The notes under the pieces were generated by a model. That model did no database searches. It saw only the letters and a program-made list of their open reading frames with translations, and had not been told where the DNA came from. From positions 1-64,000 of the forward strand of contig NZ_FNBB01000017.1 in NCBI RefSeq assembly GCF_900102105.1: a stretch of DNA of 64,000 bases, written 5' to 3'. The translations under genes and the position numbers were made by a program. This DNA is from Agrobacterium pusense (GTDB lineage: Bacteria > Pseudomonadota > Alphaproteobacteria > Rhizobiales > Rhizobiaceae). This document shows, piece by piece, positions 35,610-44,127 of the stretch (the stretch's first letter is position 1; each line of letters begins with the position of its first letter).

Positions 35610-36661
35610 GATACCTCCTCTTCAGTAGAACCAAAAACGATGCCCTCGTCCTTGCTCTCCAGCGAAGCCCGATCAAGAAGCTCGACGATTTCAGGATAGC
35701 CGTAGAGCACCGCCAGATCCCGTGGCGTCATCCCCGAATGGGATCGGAGATCTGTACGCGCACCGGCCTCGATAAGCGCACGGGCGACCTCTATGTAGCC
35801 GTGCCAAACGGCGTCATGTAATGCATTAAACCCATTATAGGCGCCCTGCACGTTGAGCCCAGGCGCACAGGCTCTGTCCTTGGTTGCGCTCGCCAGGAGC
35901 CGCACGATGTCGGCGTGACCAAAGTAGGTCGCGTCATGAAGTGCCATCCCGCCCATCAGACCGATCAGCCGCTCTGGTCGAGCACCGGCACGAAGCAGCA
36001 GGCGAACAATCTCGGTATGACCTTCACGCGCAGCGATACCAAGCGGCGTATACTTGTCATCGACGCTGCCCGAAACCGGTACTGTTTGATTGATATCCGC
36101 GTTTGCGGAAATCTGGGCGGCGACCGCGTCGCCGTGACCTGCTCGAACGGCCTTGATCAGCGTCAGAGATTCGACATGTTCTGCCTTTCGACGATTGTGA
36201 GCTTCGAGGAGCCGAGCTATTTCGTCCAACCCGTCTTGTCGGGCGATGTCGAGGGCTGTCTGGCCCCAATAATTGACAGTGTGGGTCCGTGCCCCCCGAG
36301 AAAGCAGCCCTTCAACGACCTCGACATGTTTGTAGAGGACTGCGTCGATAAGGGGGCTGTTGCCGAGGCTTGCGCTTTGTTGGTCTATGAAGGCGCCGTG
36401 GCTCAAAAGTAAGTCAACCAGATCGGGATTCCCGGACTGGACTGCCTTGTGAAGCGCGCTCGCACCCATGCGGGGCTCCAGCGCATGTACGTCAGCGCCC
36501 GCAGTGAGTAAGATCTCTGCGATATGGAAATGCCCATGACCGGACGCGACCATCAGGGGCGTAAAACCCTCCGGACCGCGTTTGTCGACATCTACACCAT
36601 TGCGCAGGACGTCGGTCACCATCGCAAGATCGCCCGACCGGACTGCGAGATCAAGCGTCAT
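35606..36661 (-). CDS. Ankyrin-repeat protein
   Basis: The product (351 residues from ATG 36661, 360 from 36688) consists of about nine ankyrin repeats. Clear examples are EGFTPLMVASGHGHFHIAEILLTAGADVH, GASALHKAVQSGNPDLVDLLLSHGAFID and DKYTPLGIAAREGHTEIVRLLLRAGARPE. No signal peptide or enzymatic domain is attached. Ankyrin proteins bind other proteins. Its start overlaps the end of the saccharopine-dehydrogenase-like gene and its stop overlaps the EHN epoxide hydrolase start, so it is produced in step with both. A scaffold or stabiliser for these enzymes is possible. Confidence 0.9.
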   Translation of the reverse strand: MTLDLAVRSGDLAMVTDVLRNGVDVDKRGPEGFTPLMVASGHGHFHIAEILLTAGADVHALEPRMGASALHKAVQSGNPDLVDLLLSHGAFIDQQSASLGNSPLIDAVLYKHVEVVEGLLSRGARTHTVNYWGQTALDIARQDGLDEIARLLEAHNRRKAEHVESLTLIKAVRAGHGDAVAAQISANADINQTVPVSGSVDDKYTPLGIAAREGHTEIVRLLLRAGARPERLIGLMGGMALHDATYFGHADIVRLLASATKDRACAPGLNVQGAYNGFNALHDAVWHGYIEVARALIEAGARTDLRSHSGMTPRDLAVLYGYPEIVELLDRASLESKDEGIVFGSTEEEVS

Positions 36662-37682
36662 GGCGTCCTCCAGGGTCACGCTTCGCAAGGTCCAGAATCA
36701 CGCCTCCAACTCGCTTAAATCGGGCCAGATATGCATCTGGCTCAAGCAGCTGATAGGGCAGATAGAGTCCCGGCGCTGTCGGGGCTTGACCGTCGAGTCC
36801 GAGCAGGCGCTGCAGCACCAGAGCGACGCCCAGACCGGTGAGCGGCATCTGCCCGAGCGCATGGGTGATAGCGCGATGGGCAAATAGCGGTGCACCCGAA
36901 TGGTCCTGCCCTTCCATCTCGATGATGATCTCCGTCGAGAATGCTTCCCCCCTCCGGCGCGATGATGTCGTTCCAATCGCGAGTTTGAATTCAATATCCG
37001 GCACGTCCAGTGCGGCAGCGAGGCCGATGACGTCGTTGACCGAAAACGCTGTGGCTTCTGTCTGGCTCCCGTCCGCGGCGTTGAAACTTGTCTTCACCTT
37101 GTCGCCGGTCAGCCAGTGAAACTCCCCGCTTCGCCGGATGAGCGCAGAAGGCATTACCGCGTTCTGCCGATCGAAGTCGGCAAAACCAGCGGGCCCTGTC
37201 GCGTCTTCTTCATCCAGCAGCGCTCCGATTGAGATCCGCTCAATTTTCCCGAAGGCCTTGGCAAAACTCAGGATCGGCATCGTCGTGGCACCAACAAGCC
37301 ATTCCGTCCCAAGCACGACCGGTGAAGTGCTTGGGCGCTGAGTAAAGTACGCAATCTCAGGCCCTATCTCAAACAGAGCTCGCGAGATGCTGATGTGGGG
37401 CACGGAGCGCGACTGGGCAAACCGGACAGTCGCCAGCCGGTCTTCCGTGAAGAACACAGCAACGGCACCTACTTGTCGGTCTCCTAGACCAAGGTCGCTC
37501 GCGGTCAAATCTATTGGGACTGCTTCGGCCGATCCAAGTTCTCGCGCGAACTCTTCCGCCTTTTCGAGGTTTCGTCCACCGATCAGAAACCGGATCTGGG
37601 GGTGTTCCTCCCGCAGCAGCCTTGCTGTCCAACGGCCGACCTTTCCTGTTCCTCCGACCAGAAGAATGGGACGTGGTGACAT
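36651..37682 (-). CDS. Saccharopine-dehydrogenase-like NAD(P)-binding protein
   Basis: This 343-residue protein has an N-terminal Rossmann fold (ILLVGGTGKVGRWTARLLREEHPQIRFLIGGRNLEKAEEFA), typical of the saccharopine dehydrogenase NADP-binding family. The middle includes PHISISRALFEIGPEIAYF and GTEWLVGATTMPILSFAKAFG. The C-terminal part (HRAITHALGQMPLTGLGVALVLQRLLG, PGLYLPYQLLEPDAYLARFK) appears in uncharacterised members and does not resemble a lysine-pathway enzyme. The start is ATG 37682 and its end overlaps the ankyrin gene by 11 bases. Confidence 0.82.
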   Translation of the reverse strand: MSPRPILLVGGTGKVGRWTARLLREEHPQIRFLIGGRNLEKAEEFARELGSAEAVPIDLTASDLGLGDRQVGAVAVFFTEDRLATVRFAQSRSVPHISISRALFEIGPEIAYFTQRPSTSPVVLGTEWLVGATTMPILSFAKAFGKIERISIGALLDEEDATGPAGFADFDRQNAVMPSALIRRSGEFHWLTGDKVKTSFNAADGSQTEATAFSVNDVIGLAAALDVPDIEFKLAIGTTSSRRRGEAFSTEIIIEMEGQDHSGAPLFAHRAITHALGQMPLTGLGVALVLQRLLGLDGQAPTAPGLYLPYQLLEPDAYLARFKRVGGVILDLAKRDPGGRHDA

Positions 37683-37840
37683 ATCTGCAACCTCCTCGTG
37701 GCAGTTCAGTTTGCTACGGTGAGAACGAAGTTACTAGTAGTAAGTTCCAATATCGGCGTGCCCGAGGCACTGGCGCGTGACCTCCTAGAAATAGTTGGAC
37801 GAAGAGCGATGGTCTGGACGCCTGCTTGTGCGCTGATCGC

Positions 37841-39511
37841 TCATTCACGCGTGATGACAAGTTCCACGAGGTTGGGCGAGCCGGAATGAATCCCTGCTCT
37901 GACGGCTTCTTCAATCTCTTCAACGCGTGTGACCTTGCAAGCCGAGAGGCCAAACGCCGTGGCGAGCGCACCAAAATCAATCGTCGGATCGACGAGCTCC
38001 ATGCCGGGAATGGTTGAGTTTCCTTCGTGCTCGTAGCCTTGAGCGACGGAGTAGCGCTTGAGAATATTATACTCGCTGTTGTTCATGATCACGAAAGTGA
38101 CAGGGAGTTTCAGCTTTGCAGCGGTCCAAAGGCCCTGCGGCGTGTAGAGCGCGGACCCATCCCCCAGAAGAGCGACCACCGGATCTGACCCGAGCCCGAG
38201 TGAGACACCGACTGCTGCAGGTAACCCCCAGCCGAGGATAGCGCTCCGCATGAAGAAATATTTCCGCACGGCGAAGCGGGTCATGAAGCTCCGTATGTGG
38301 TGCATGGTAGCCGGCGCTTCATCGACGACCGCGATAGCGGGCCCAACGGCCTTCAAAGTCGAACCTGCCGCAACAAATGGTGTAATCGACGTCTGACGGC
38401 TCTCTGACATCAGTCGGCTGTCGAGGTCTCGCAGGGCATTCACGCGGGCAGCAGCGGCGAGCTGATACAACGATCGAGCCGCATCACGGAGGGGCGCCGC
38501 TGCTTCGATCAGCAGAGCACTAAGCGCTGCCAGCGATGGCTTGAGATATCCGACGCATCCCAAGGCCGCCGCATAGGTACGACCGATCTGTGTAGCGTCC
38601 TCGGAGAGCTGAAACAGCTTGCACCCGTGCGGAACCGCGCCGCCGGGGGTATAGAGGTACGAGAGGAACGGATCCTCGCCCACCACGAAGACGGCATCAT
38701 ATTCCCCAAGAGCCGCTCGCATTCCGTCCGCGCTGGAGGGGAGGTTTCCGGACCATAGAGGATGATCTGTGGGGAAAGACATGCTGCCCGGCCACGATGG
38801 GCCAAGCACGCGGCAACCAAGCATCTCAGCGATCTCGACGACTTGGGAAGCAGCATCGCTGACTGCAACTTCATCTCCAGACACGATCGCTAATCTTCCA
38901 ACCTCGACGGCCGCTAATGCTCGAGCGAGTTCTTCTAGGCCTCCCGCGGATGATCCCCTGCTGATGGCCGATCCGAGGCCCGCCTCTACTCGCGTCTCAG
39001 CCGTCAATATGTCGATGGGGAGGGAAAGGAATATCGGGCCGCGCGGCGGGGTACGGCAATCTTGCAGTCCGCGCCTGATCAGGGCGGGGATCTGGTCAGG
39101 GTGTTGAACCTCGCGCGACCATTTCACTGCAGGTTCCGCCATCTTCAGCACATCGCCGTAAAGAAGCGGATTCATGAAGCCATGACGAGTGTCCTGCTGA
39201 CCCGCTGTCACCAGCATGGGAGTCTTTGCGATCGCAGAGTGTTGTAGCGCGCCCATTGCGTGCCCAAGGCCGCCCACGGTGTGAAGATTGACGAAAGCGG
39301 TCTCCCCGCTTGCCTTTGCAAATCCATCTGCCATAGCAACGACGGCAGCTTCTTGCAGTCCGAGAACATAGCGCAGATCAGGATGCCGGCGCAGGGAATG
39401 CATGATCGGCATCTCTGTCGTGCCAGGATTGCCGAAGATGTATCGGACGCCTTCGCTTTCCAAAACCTCCAGCAGCAGATCTGATCCAAATTTCATAGCA
39501 ATTCCAAACAT
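37841..39511 (-). CDS. Thiamine-diphosphate enzyme, benzoylformate decarboxylase-like
   Basis: The 556-residue protein has the three-domain ThDP plan: an N-terminal Pyr domain with FGNPGTTEMPIM and the cofactor Glu in GLQEAAVVAMADGFAKASG, a central domain, and a C-terminal PP domain with the GDG-N26-N motif (GDGSALYTPQGLWTAAKLKLPVTFVIMNN). Length and motifs fit benzoylformate decarboxylase or acetolactate-synthase-like enzymes acting on 2-oxo acids; the NLHTVGGLGHAMG segment matches the group. ATG 39496 (MKFGSD) is an alternative start. It heads the minus-strand run and is divergent from the TetR gene at 39791. Confidence 0.88.
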   Translation of the reverse strand: MFGIAMKFGSDLLLEVLESEGVRYIFGNPGTTEMPIMHSLRRHPDLRYVLGLQEAAVVAMADGFAKASGETAFVNLHTVGGLGHAMGALQHSAIAKTPMLVTAGQQDTRHGFMNPLLYGDVLKMAEPAVKWSREVQHPDQIPALIRRGLQDCRTPPRGPIFLSLPIDILTAETRVEAGLGSAISRGSSAGGLEELARALAAVEVGRLAIVSGDEVAVSDAASQVVEIAEMLGCRVLGPSWPGSMSFPTDHPLWSGNLPSSADGMRAALGEYDAVFVVGEDPFLSYLYTPGGAVPHGCKLFQLSEDATQIGRTYAAALGCVGYLKPSLAALSALLIEAAAPLRDAARSLYQLAAAARVNALRDLDSRLMSESRQTSITPFVAAGSTLKAVGPAIAVVDEAPATMHHIRSFMTRFAVRKYFFMRSAILGWGLPAAVGVSLGLGSDPVVALLGDGSALYTPQGLWTAAKLKLPVTFVIMNNSEYNILKRYSVAQGYEHEGNSTIPGMELVDPTIDFGALATAFGLSACKVTRVEEIEEAVRAGIHSGSPNLVELVITRE

Positions 39512-39581
39512 TGTGGGTCATCAGTCTGGCACCCCAAAACCTGCCAATTTGCGCCACACAATGAGGACGCTGTAGGTGGAG

Positions 39582-39599
39582 GTCTTGTAGATTCTTGCA
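39582..39599 (-). promoter_or_regulatory. Candidate regulator site TGCAAGAATCTACAAGAC (class B, copy 2)
   Basis: Read on the minus strand, this site is identical over 18 bases to 19315-19332. It lies 71 bases before the start of the ThDP enzyme gene and points the same way. In the gap to the divergent TetR gene this is the only motif I could link to other sites of the window. Confidence 0.55.
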
Positions 39600-39790
39600 C
39601 ATTCATCCGACGCCTCTCTGTCTCACTGCGCGCTTGTTGATCATTGCGGCTGCAGCAACACCGAAGCAATTGAACTAATTTGAGAGAGTCTGAGCGTTTT
39701 TGGACGAGCGGCGATTGATTGTGGCTATGTATTTTTGGTGGACTGGTTCGTCACACCTTTCCCGCCGAGCGTCACACGAGGTTGTAGAAA

Positions 39791-40363
39791 TTGCCGAAGA
39801 AAATGCCAAAGAGCGATCGCCGCACTCAGTTGCTAGAGATCGCACATCTGATCGTACGAGAGGATGGCACCGACGCTCTTACGCTAGCAACGCTGGCTGA
39901 GCGGGCAGGGGTGACCAAGCCCGTTGCCTATAATCACTTCGGCACGCGAGCCGGACTGATGATCGCGCTATACAAGGAAATCATGGATCAGCAGGTCCGG
40001 GCGCTGGCCCAGGCGCTAGAAGATTCGCCGGCCAGTCTTCGCGATGTCGCCGAGGTTCTGGCGGAAGCATACATGTTATGCCACGAAACCATCGGGCCTG
40101 AGTGGCACGCCATCGGCGGAGCGTTGAGGGGCGATGCTCAGATGGACGCAGTCCAGCGGGAGATGATCGATGGGCATATCGCATTCTTTGCGGCAGCGCT
40201 TGCACCTTACTCGAAATTGCCTCCTGAGGCAGTTCGTCGGCGCTGCCTAGGTATTATCGGCGCCGGGGAAGCCTTATCGGACGCTCTCGTTCGCAAGCGG
40301 GTCCGGAAGGATGAGGCCATCCAGGACTTCCTCACGTTGATTTTATGTTGGATCGGGGCATAG
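39791..40363 (+). CDS. TetR-family transcriptional regulator
   Basis: The 190-residue protein (186 if ATG 39803 is used instead of TTG 39791) has a TetR HTH: RRTQLLEIAHLIVREDGTDALTLATLAERAGVTKPVAYNHFGTRAGLMIALYKE, then a helical ligand domain. The VAYNHF recognition helix is typical. It is divergent from the ThDP decarboxylase gene and so is the probable regulator of the minus-strand run, although no clear palindrome was found in the gap. It may share control with the protein that binds the 39582 motif. Confidence 0.88.
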   Translation: MPKKMPKSDRRTQLLEIAHLIVREDGTDALTLATLAERAGVTKPVAYNHFGTRAGLMIALYKEIMDQQVRALAQALEDSPASLRDVAEVLAEAYMLCHETIGPEWHAIGGALRGDAQMDAVQREMIDGHIAFFAAALAPYSKLPPEAVRRRCLGIIGAGEALSDALVRKRVRKDEAIQDFLTLILCWIGA

Positions 40364-41122
40364 CCTCGCTCACAATAAGGTCGGGCCGAGTCCCCGGGTC
40401 AAGACGGTCAATGTGCCAACGCTTCCGCTGGCGCATCGCAGGACTGACGCATTCATTCTGATTTTCAGAAAAGGGTTGCGATTTAGGCCGCCTCGGTCAA
40501 ATTGCGAGCAGTAGGGTTGCCCGCCCTGGATCAGGCGGTGCGCTGTACCACGCTATTCTGAAACCAGGCGGTTTGGGGGACGTGGCGCCGCAGCGACCGG
40601 TTTTTGAAAGCATATGACGATGGGGTTCTGAAGAAAAAACACACGTTCGCGCGCTGCACGGCTCGGAATTTTCCTCGCACGCGCTCGCGACGGTCAGGAA
40701 TTCGTCGTGCTGTCATACCTTGTGATGGCGATTAGCGGGCTGTCAAATGAGGATGCGGCACGCCGCCTATCGATGATCGTCATCCGGCCCATCAATTTCG
40801 CTGGATTTGAGCAGCTCGATCTATCCATAATGCCCGGCGGGCATCACCTGCTTCGTCCATCCAAGGCGCAGGGGCGTGGTGCCTGAACTTGGGGACATCG
40901 CAAACGCGGAGCTCGATCTTTCACCGAGACTGCTCCATGTCGGGGTGGCAGACGTGCCGGAAACTAAAGAACGGGCCGGCAGGGAGGCGCATCCAAATCT
41001 CGTGCTCACTGACATCTGGATATCGCGATAGAGGCAGCCCATAACCAAAGAGTACAAGGAAGCGGTTGCGCGTCCAAGCCTCGCAACTGCTTCCGATGCT
41101 AATTCGTCCATGAGGCAAACGC
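40364..41122. other. Stretch without a clear gene, perhaps decayed coding sequence
   Basis: Two coding-like pieces follow each other on the plus strand in different frames: YLVMAISGLSNEDAARRLSM near 40717-40776 (to a TGA at 40884) and VVPELGDIANAELDLSPRLL with HVGVADVPETKERAGREAHP near 40878-41000. They may be one old gene broken by a frameshift. I do not recognise a family. The rest shows short frames only. Confidence 0.25.
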
Positions 41123-41905
41123 TTACGCGCTTTGGCCGGCGGCCTCAAGGACAAGATCAGCTACCTCGCGAGGGTGCGAGATCAAAGACAAGTGGCTTGC
41201 TGCGAGTTCGATCGTTTTAGCGCCCATACGCTTGGCCAAGTAACGTTGCAGATCGGGATTTATCGTTCGGTCCTCACTCGATACGGCATAGAAACTCGGT
41301 TTCGAACGCCATGCGGCTTCCGTGACCTTTCCTGCCAGTAAGGGCTTTTGAAATGGATACTGCGTGGCGAACAGCACTTTAGCTCTTGCTTCCGGAACAT
41401 CGCCAGCGAAATCACGCAAAAACGCCTCTTCGCTGAGCCTGCCTTCCTCCCCGTCATAAACAATACCGGCACTCGCGGGAGGCGTGGGATAAGACTTTGC
41501 GAGGGCCGCGAAGTCTTCATTGGCATCAGGCGCACGAGCCGCGATATAGACCAGTGCCGAGACATTTTGATGCATACCTGCTTGCGTGACAAGCATCCCA
41601 CCGAAGGAGTGGCCTACCAAGACGGTAGGTCCATCCTGGCGAGCAAGCACGCGTTCCGCCGCGTCCACTGATTCAGGAAGCGTTGTCAGGGGGTTCTGCA
41701 CAGATGTGACTGCCAGCCCCTTTGGCTGCAACAGGGATATGACATCGTTCCAGCAAGAGCCGTCCGCAAAGAGACCGTGGACGAACACTATGTTGCGTGC
41801 TTTCGGTGGACGACCTAGAGCCGGGGCAGCCATTGCGTTTGCCGAAAAGATCGATGCCGCTGCTCCAGCGGCTAACGTTGAAAAAGTGCGTCGATTGATC
41901 AACAT
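41123..41905 (-). CDS. Exported alpha/beta hydrolase with Tat-like leader
   Basis: From ATG 41905 the protein has 260 residues, starting MLINRRTFSTLAAGAAASIF (twin Arg at 5-6, cleavage near 28 after AMA). The mature part has HGLFADGSCW (43-52), nucleophile elbow GHSFGG with Ser100, Asp in VSSEDRTINP and His in AASHLSLISHP. It is a paralogue of the exported hydrolase at 19429, which uses a Sec-type signal instead. GAGAGGAGACC precedes the ATG; frames extending to 42133 overlap the cupin gene and are rejected. Confidence 0.85.
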   Translation of the reverse strand: MLINRRTFSTLAAGAAASIFSANAMAAPALGRPPKARNIVFVHGLFADGSCWNDVISLLQPKGLAVTSVQNPLTTLPESVDAAERVLARQDGPTVLVGHSFGGMLVTQAGMHQNVSALVYIAARAPDANEDFAALAKSYPTPPASAGIVYDGEEGRLSEEAFLRDFAGDVPEARAKVLFATQYPFQKPLLAGKVTEAAWRSKPSFYAVSSEDRTINPDLQRYLAKRMGAKTIELAASHLSLISHPREVADLVLEAAGQSA

Positions 41906-42002
41906 TTGCGGTCTCCTCTCTATAAACACTGATAAGACTCGTAATTTGTTTCGCTTTGACGTCCGGCGCCCTTGGCTGCTTGGTGTCCGGCCTTCACCGG
42001 GC

Positions 42003-42488
42003 TCAGCGATGATTTCGATCTTCGGGTTCCCAACCAGGAGGTGCAAGTTGAAATTCCGTGAAATCGAAACCAGGAGCGACCGTACACCCTGCCAAGGTGA
42101 ATTTTCCGAGCGGAGTGGCCGACTGCCAAACATCTCTAGGGACGATAACCTGAGGCCGTTGGAGGCGCTGTATCTCAGGTCCCAGTATAACGCTTGACAC
42201 CGCCCCTCCCTCCTGCCACGTGCTGATTTCGAGTGGAGAACCCAAATAGAAGTGCCAGACTTCAGAAGCGTTTCTCAATCGGTGCCAATGGGACTTTTGA
42301 CCTTCTTCCAAGAGGAAATAGATTGCGGTCGAGTGGACGCTCCGCGCAGCGTCGTCGTCGCGGAAGGTCTCGGTATACCAGCCTCCCTCCGGATGAGGCT
42401 GCATCGAGAGCGACTCGATAATCATTTGTACGCAGGCATCCGGCCCATCTCGTTTGGAAAAGGTCACTACGGTTCTCGACGTTGGCAC
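42003..42488 (-). CDS. Cupin protein, DUF985 type
   Basis: The 161-residue protein matches the DUF985 cupins: MIIESLSMQPHPEGGWYTETF, STAIYFLLEEGQKSHWHRLRNASEVWHFYLGSPLEI, LGPEIQRLQRPQVIVPRDVWQSATPLGKFTLAGCTVAPGFDFTEFQL. The HWHR motif may bind a metal. The true start may be the internal Met 22 residues in. The family is uncharacterised biochemically, with possible sugar or small-acid epimerase roles. It follows the flavoprotein oxidase by 57 bases on the same strand and precedes the exported hydrolase, so the three may form an operon. Confidence 0.82.
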   Translation of the reverse strand: MPTSRTVVTFSKRDGPDACVQMIIESLSMQPHPEGGWYTETFRDDDAARSVHSTAIYFLLEEGQKSHWHRLRNASEVWHFYLGSPLEISTWQEGGAVSSVILGPEIQRLQRPQVIVPRDVWQSATPLGKFTLAGCTVAPGFDFTEFQLAPPGWEPEDRNHR

Positions 42489-42545
42489 TTTCAGGGTAAT
42501 CCTTGGAGGGCACTGCCCCCAAGGATTCGCGCAAGGTTCCGATAA

Positions 42546-43904
42546 TTAGCGTGCGATGCGCCCTGTTCCCGATCGAAAGAGATCGTCAGGATCGACCCTG
42601 CTCTTGATCGTCTTCAGACGCTCGGTCGAGCTTCCGAAAAATTGCCGCGCGCGTTCCCCTTCATCGGGGGAAAGGAGGTTGGGATAGCCGCCGGGAAGCG
42701 CAAGCGTCGCCAAAGACGCAGATACGTCTTCAGACCAAGCGCGATGACCGGACGCTTCACCGTTCGCCGCTCCATCCCAGGCGGAAATAATTTCGATAAC
42801 AAAATGCGGTTTGCGAAGGGCAAAAGCCGTCGCCGCTGGATCGATATTTGTTGCCGCTCCGTGAAAATCATGAATTACGAGTGCCGAAAACGGTGACGTG
42901 AAATTGAGAGCAGCCTGGATGAGTATCTCGACCACGTCTCGATCAAGCCGCTCGACCGTTCGCGTGGGCAGGCTGTAATTGCGCCCCTTTGGCCAAGCTT
43001 TCTCGGCCTCCTTGTCGAAGGTCATCTTGTATGGCATCCAACCGCTTTGGATCGTGTAAGCAGATTTATCTGCCTGCAGATCGCTCACGAGAGCCTCTCC
43101 GATATTGCGATCGCCGGTCCATGTCGGGGAAACGAAAAGAACAGGGTTACCGTTCGGGCCGGTCATGAAGGCCATGAACAGGTTCAGGTCCGCAGGATGT
43201 GCATCAATGAGGTCCTGGCACAACAGTAATATGCGTTGCGCATCTTCCATCGGGTAGATGTGCATCGAGACCAGAACCTCGGGCACGTGATATAATTTGA
43301 GACGGCACGCTGTCACCACACCGAAGCCGCTGCCACCACCTCTCAAAGCCCATAAGAGATCACGATCGTCCTCTTCGCTGGCGACTGTGGTGGTACCGTC
43401 TGCGAGAACAAGTTCAGCACTCTCCAACGTGTCAGATGTCAAACCCAGAGTACTTGTCAGCCGGCCATAACCACCGCCGAGGGCCAACCCAATCACGCCC
43501 ACGGTTGAGACCGTTCCTAAAGGGCTTACAAGATGCGTTGGGAGTTTCTCGACGAGGTCGCCCGAAAGGGTTCCGCCGCCAATCATCACGGTCTTGCGGT
43601 CGCTGTCCACTGCTACAGAGGTCAGCGATCGCAAGTCGAGGATCAAATTCTCTTTTACGAAGCCGCGTCCCGAAAGATCGTGACCACCTCCAAGGACCGA
43701 CATTGGCGTGCCGTGTTCTGCAGCGACCCGGACGACGGAGGACAGATGGCCCTTGTCTCGAATTTTGACGATCGCCATCGCCTGTGCGTCGACTGCGGCG
43801 TTGAAGAGCAGCCCGTCTGTGTCGAAACTTAATTCTTCGCCGCGAGCTGCTAACTCCCGCAGTAGCGGATTCTGGTTGGTAAGCATCCTATCCTCGTTGT
43901 TCAT
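42546..43904 (-). CDS. FAD-linked oxidoreductase, berberine-bridge-enzyme type
   Basis: The 452-residue protein has the PCMH-type FAD domain: SVLGGGHDLSGRG (the His can attach FAD covalently), LGTVSTVGVIGLALGGGYGRLTSTLGLTSDTL and WALRGGGSGFGVV. It ends with the BBE motif YPNLLSPDEGERARQFFGSSTERLKTIKSRVDPDDLFR. The Cys used for a second covalent link in many BBE enzymes is not seen in the GLTSD loop. Such enzymes oxidise sugars or alcohols with oxygen. ATG 43904 is the start. The 18-base motif copy lies 58 bases upstream. Confidence 0.88.
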   Translation of the reverse strand: MNNEDRMLTNQNPLLRELAARGEELSFDTDGLLFNAAVDAQAMAIVKIRDKGHLSSVVRVAAEHGTPMSVLGGGHDLSGRGFVKENLILDLRSLTSVAVDSDRKTVMIGGGTLSGDLVEKLPTHLVSPLGTVSTVGVIGLALGGGYGRLTSTLGLTSDTLESAELVLADGTTTVASEEDDRDLLWALRGGGSGFGVVTACRLKLYHVPEVLVSMHIYPMEDAQRILLLCQDLIDAHPADLNLFMAFMTGPNGNPVLFVSPTWTGDRNIGEALVSDLQADKSAYTIQSGWMPYKMTFDKEAEKAWPKGRNYSLPTRTVERLDRDVVEILIQAALNFTSPFSALVIHDFHGAATNIDPAATAFALRKPHFVIEIISAWDGAANGEASGHRAWSEDVSASLATLALPGGYPNLLSPDEGERARQFFGSSTERLKTIKSRVDPDDLFRSGTGRIAR

Positions 43905-43961
43905 GACGACCCGATGGCCTCTTGCCCAGCGGGCGAATCCATACGCGGCTAATCGAGAACA

Positions 43962-43979
43962 GGATTGTAGATTTGTGCA
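43962..43979 (-). promoter_or_regulatory. Candidate regulator site TGCACAAATCTACAATCC (class A variant)
   Basis: On the minus strand this shares TGCACAAATCT with 10533 and 13827, and ATCTACAA with 19315 and 39582, so it joins both motif classes. It lies 58 bases before the flavoprotein oxidase gene and points the same way as that gene. Confidence 0.5.
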
Positions 43980-44127
43980 TGTTGTTCGGCAGCCAGCCGC
44001 TCGAGGGGAGTGTGTATCCAGGAAACACGATCTCGCTCCGTTAGATCAACCTTCCGCGCCGGTGCGAGCGCCATTAGTCAAAGACACCCTTGAGCAAATG
44101 AACTTGTTTACAGGTGCCGACTTAGGC

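Noticed and set aside
41906-42133. Upstream extension of the hydrolase at 41123 to 42133
   Set aside because: It overlaps the cupin gene, and the Tat-like leader with a strong ribosome site begins at 41905.
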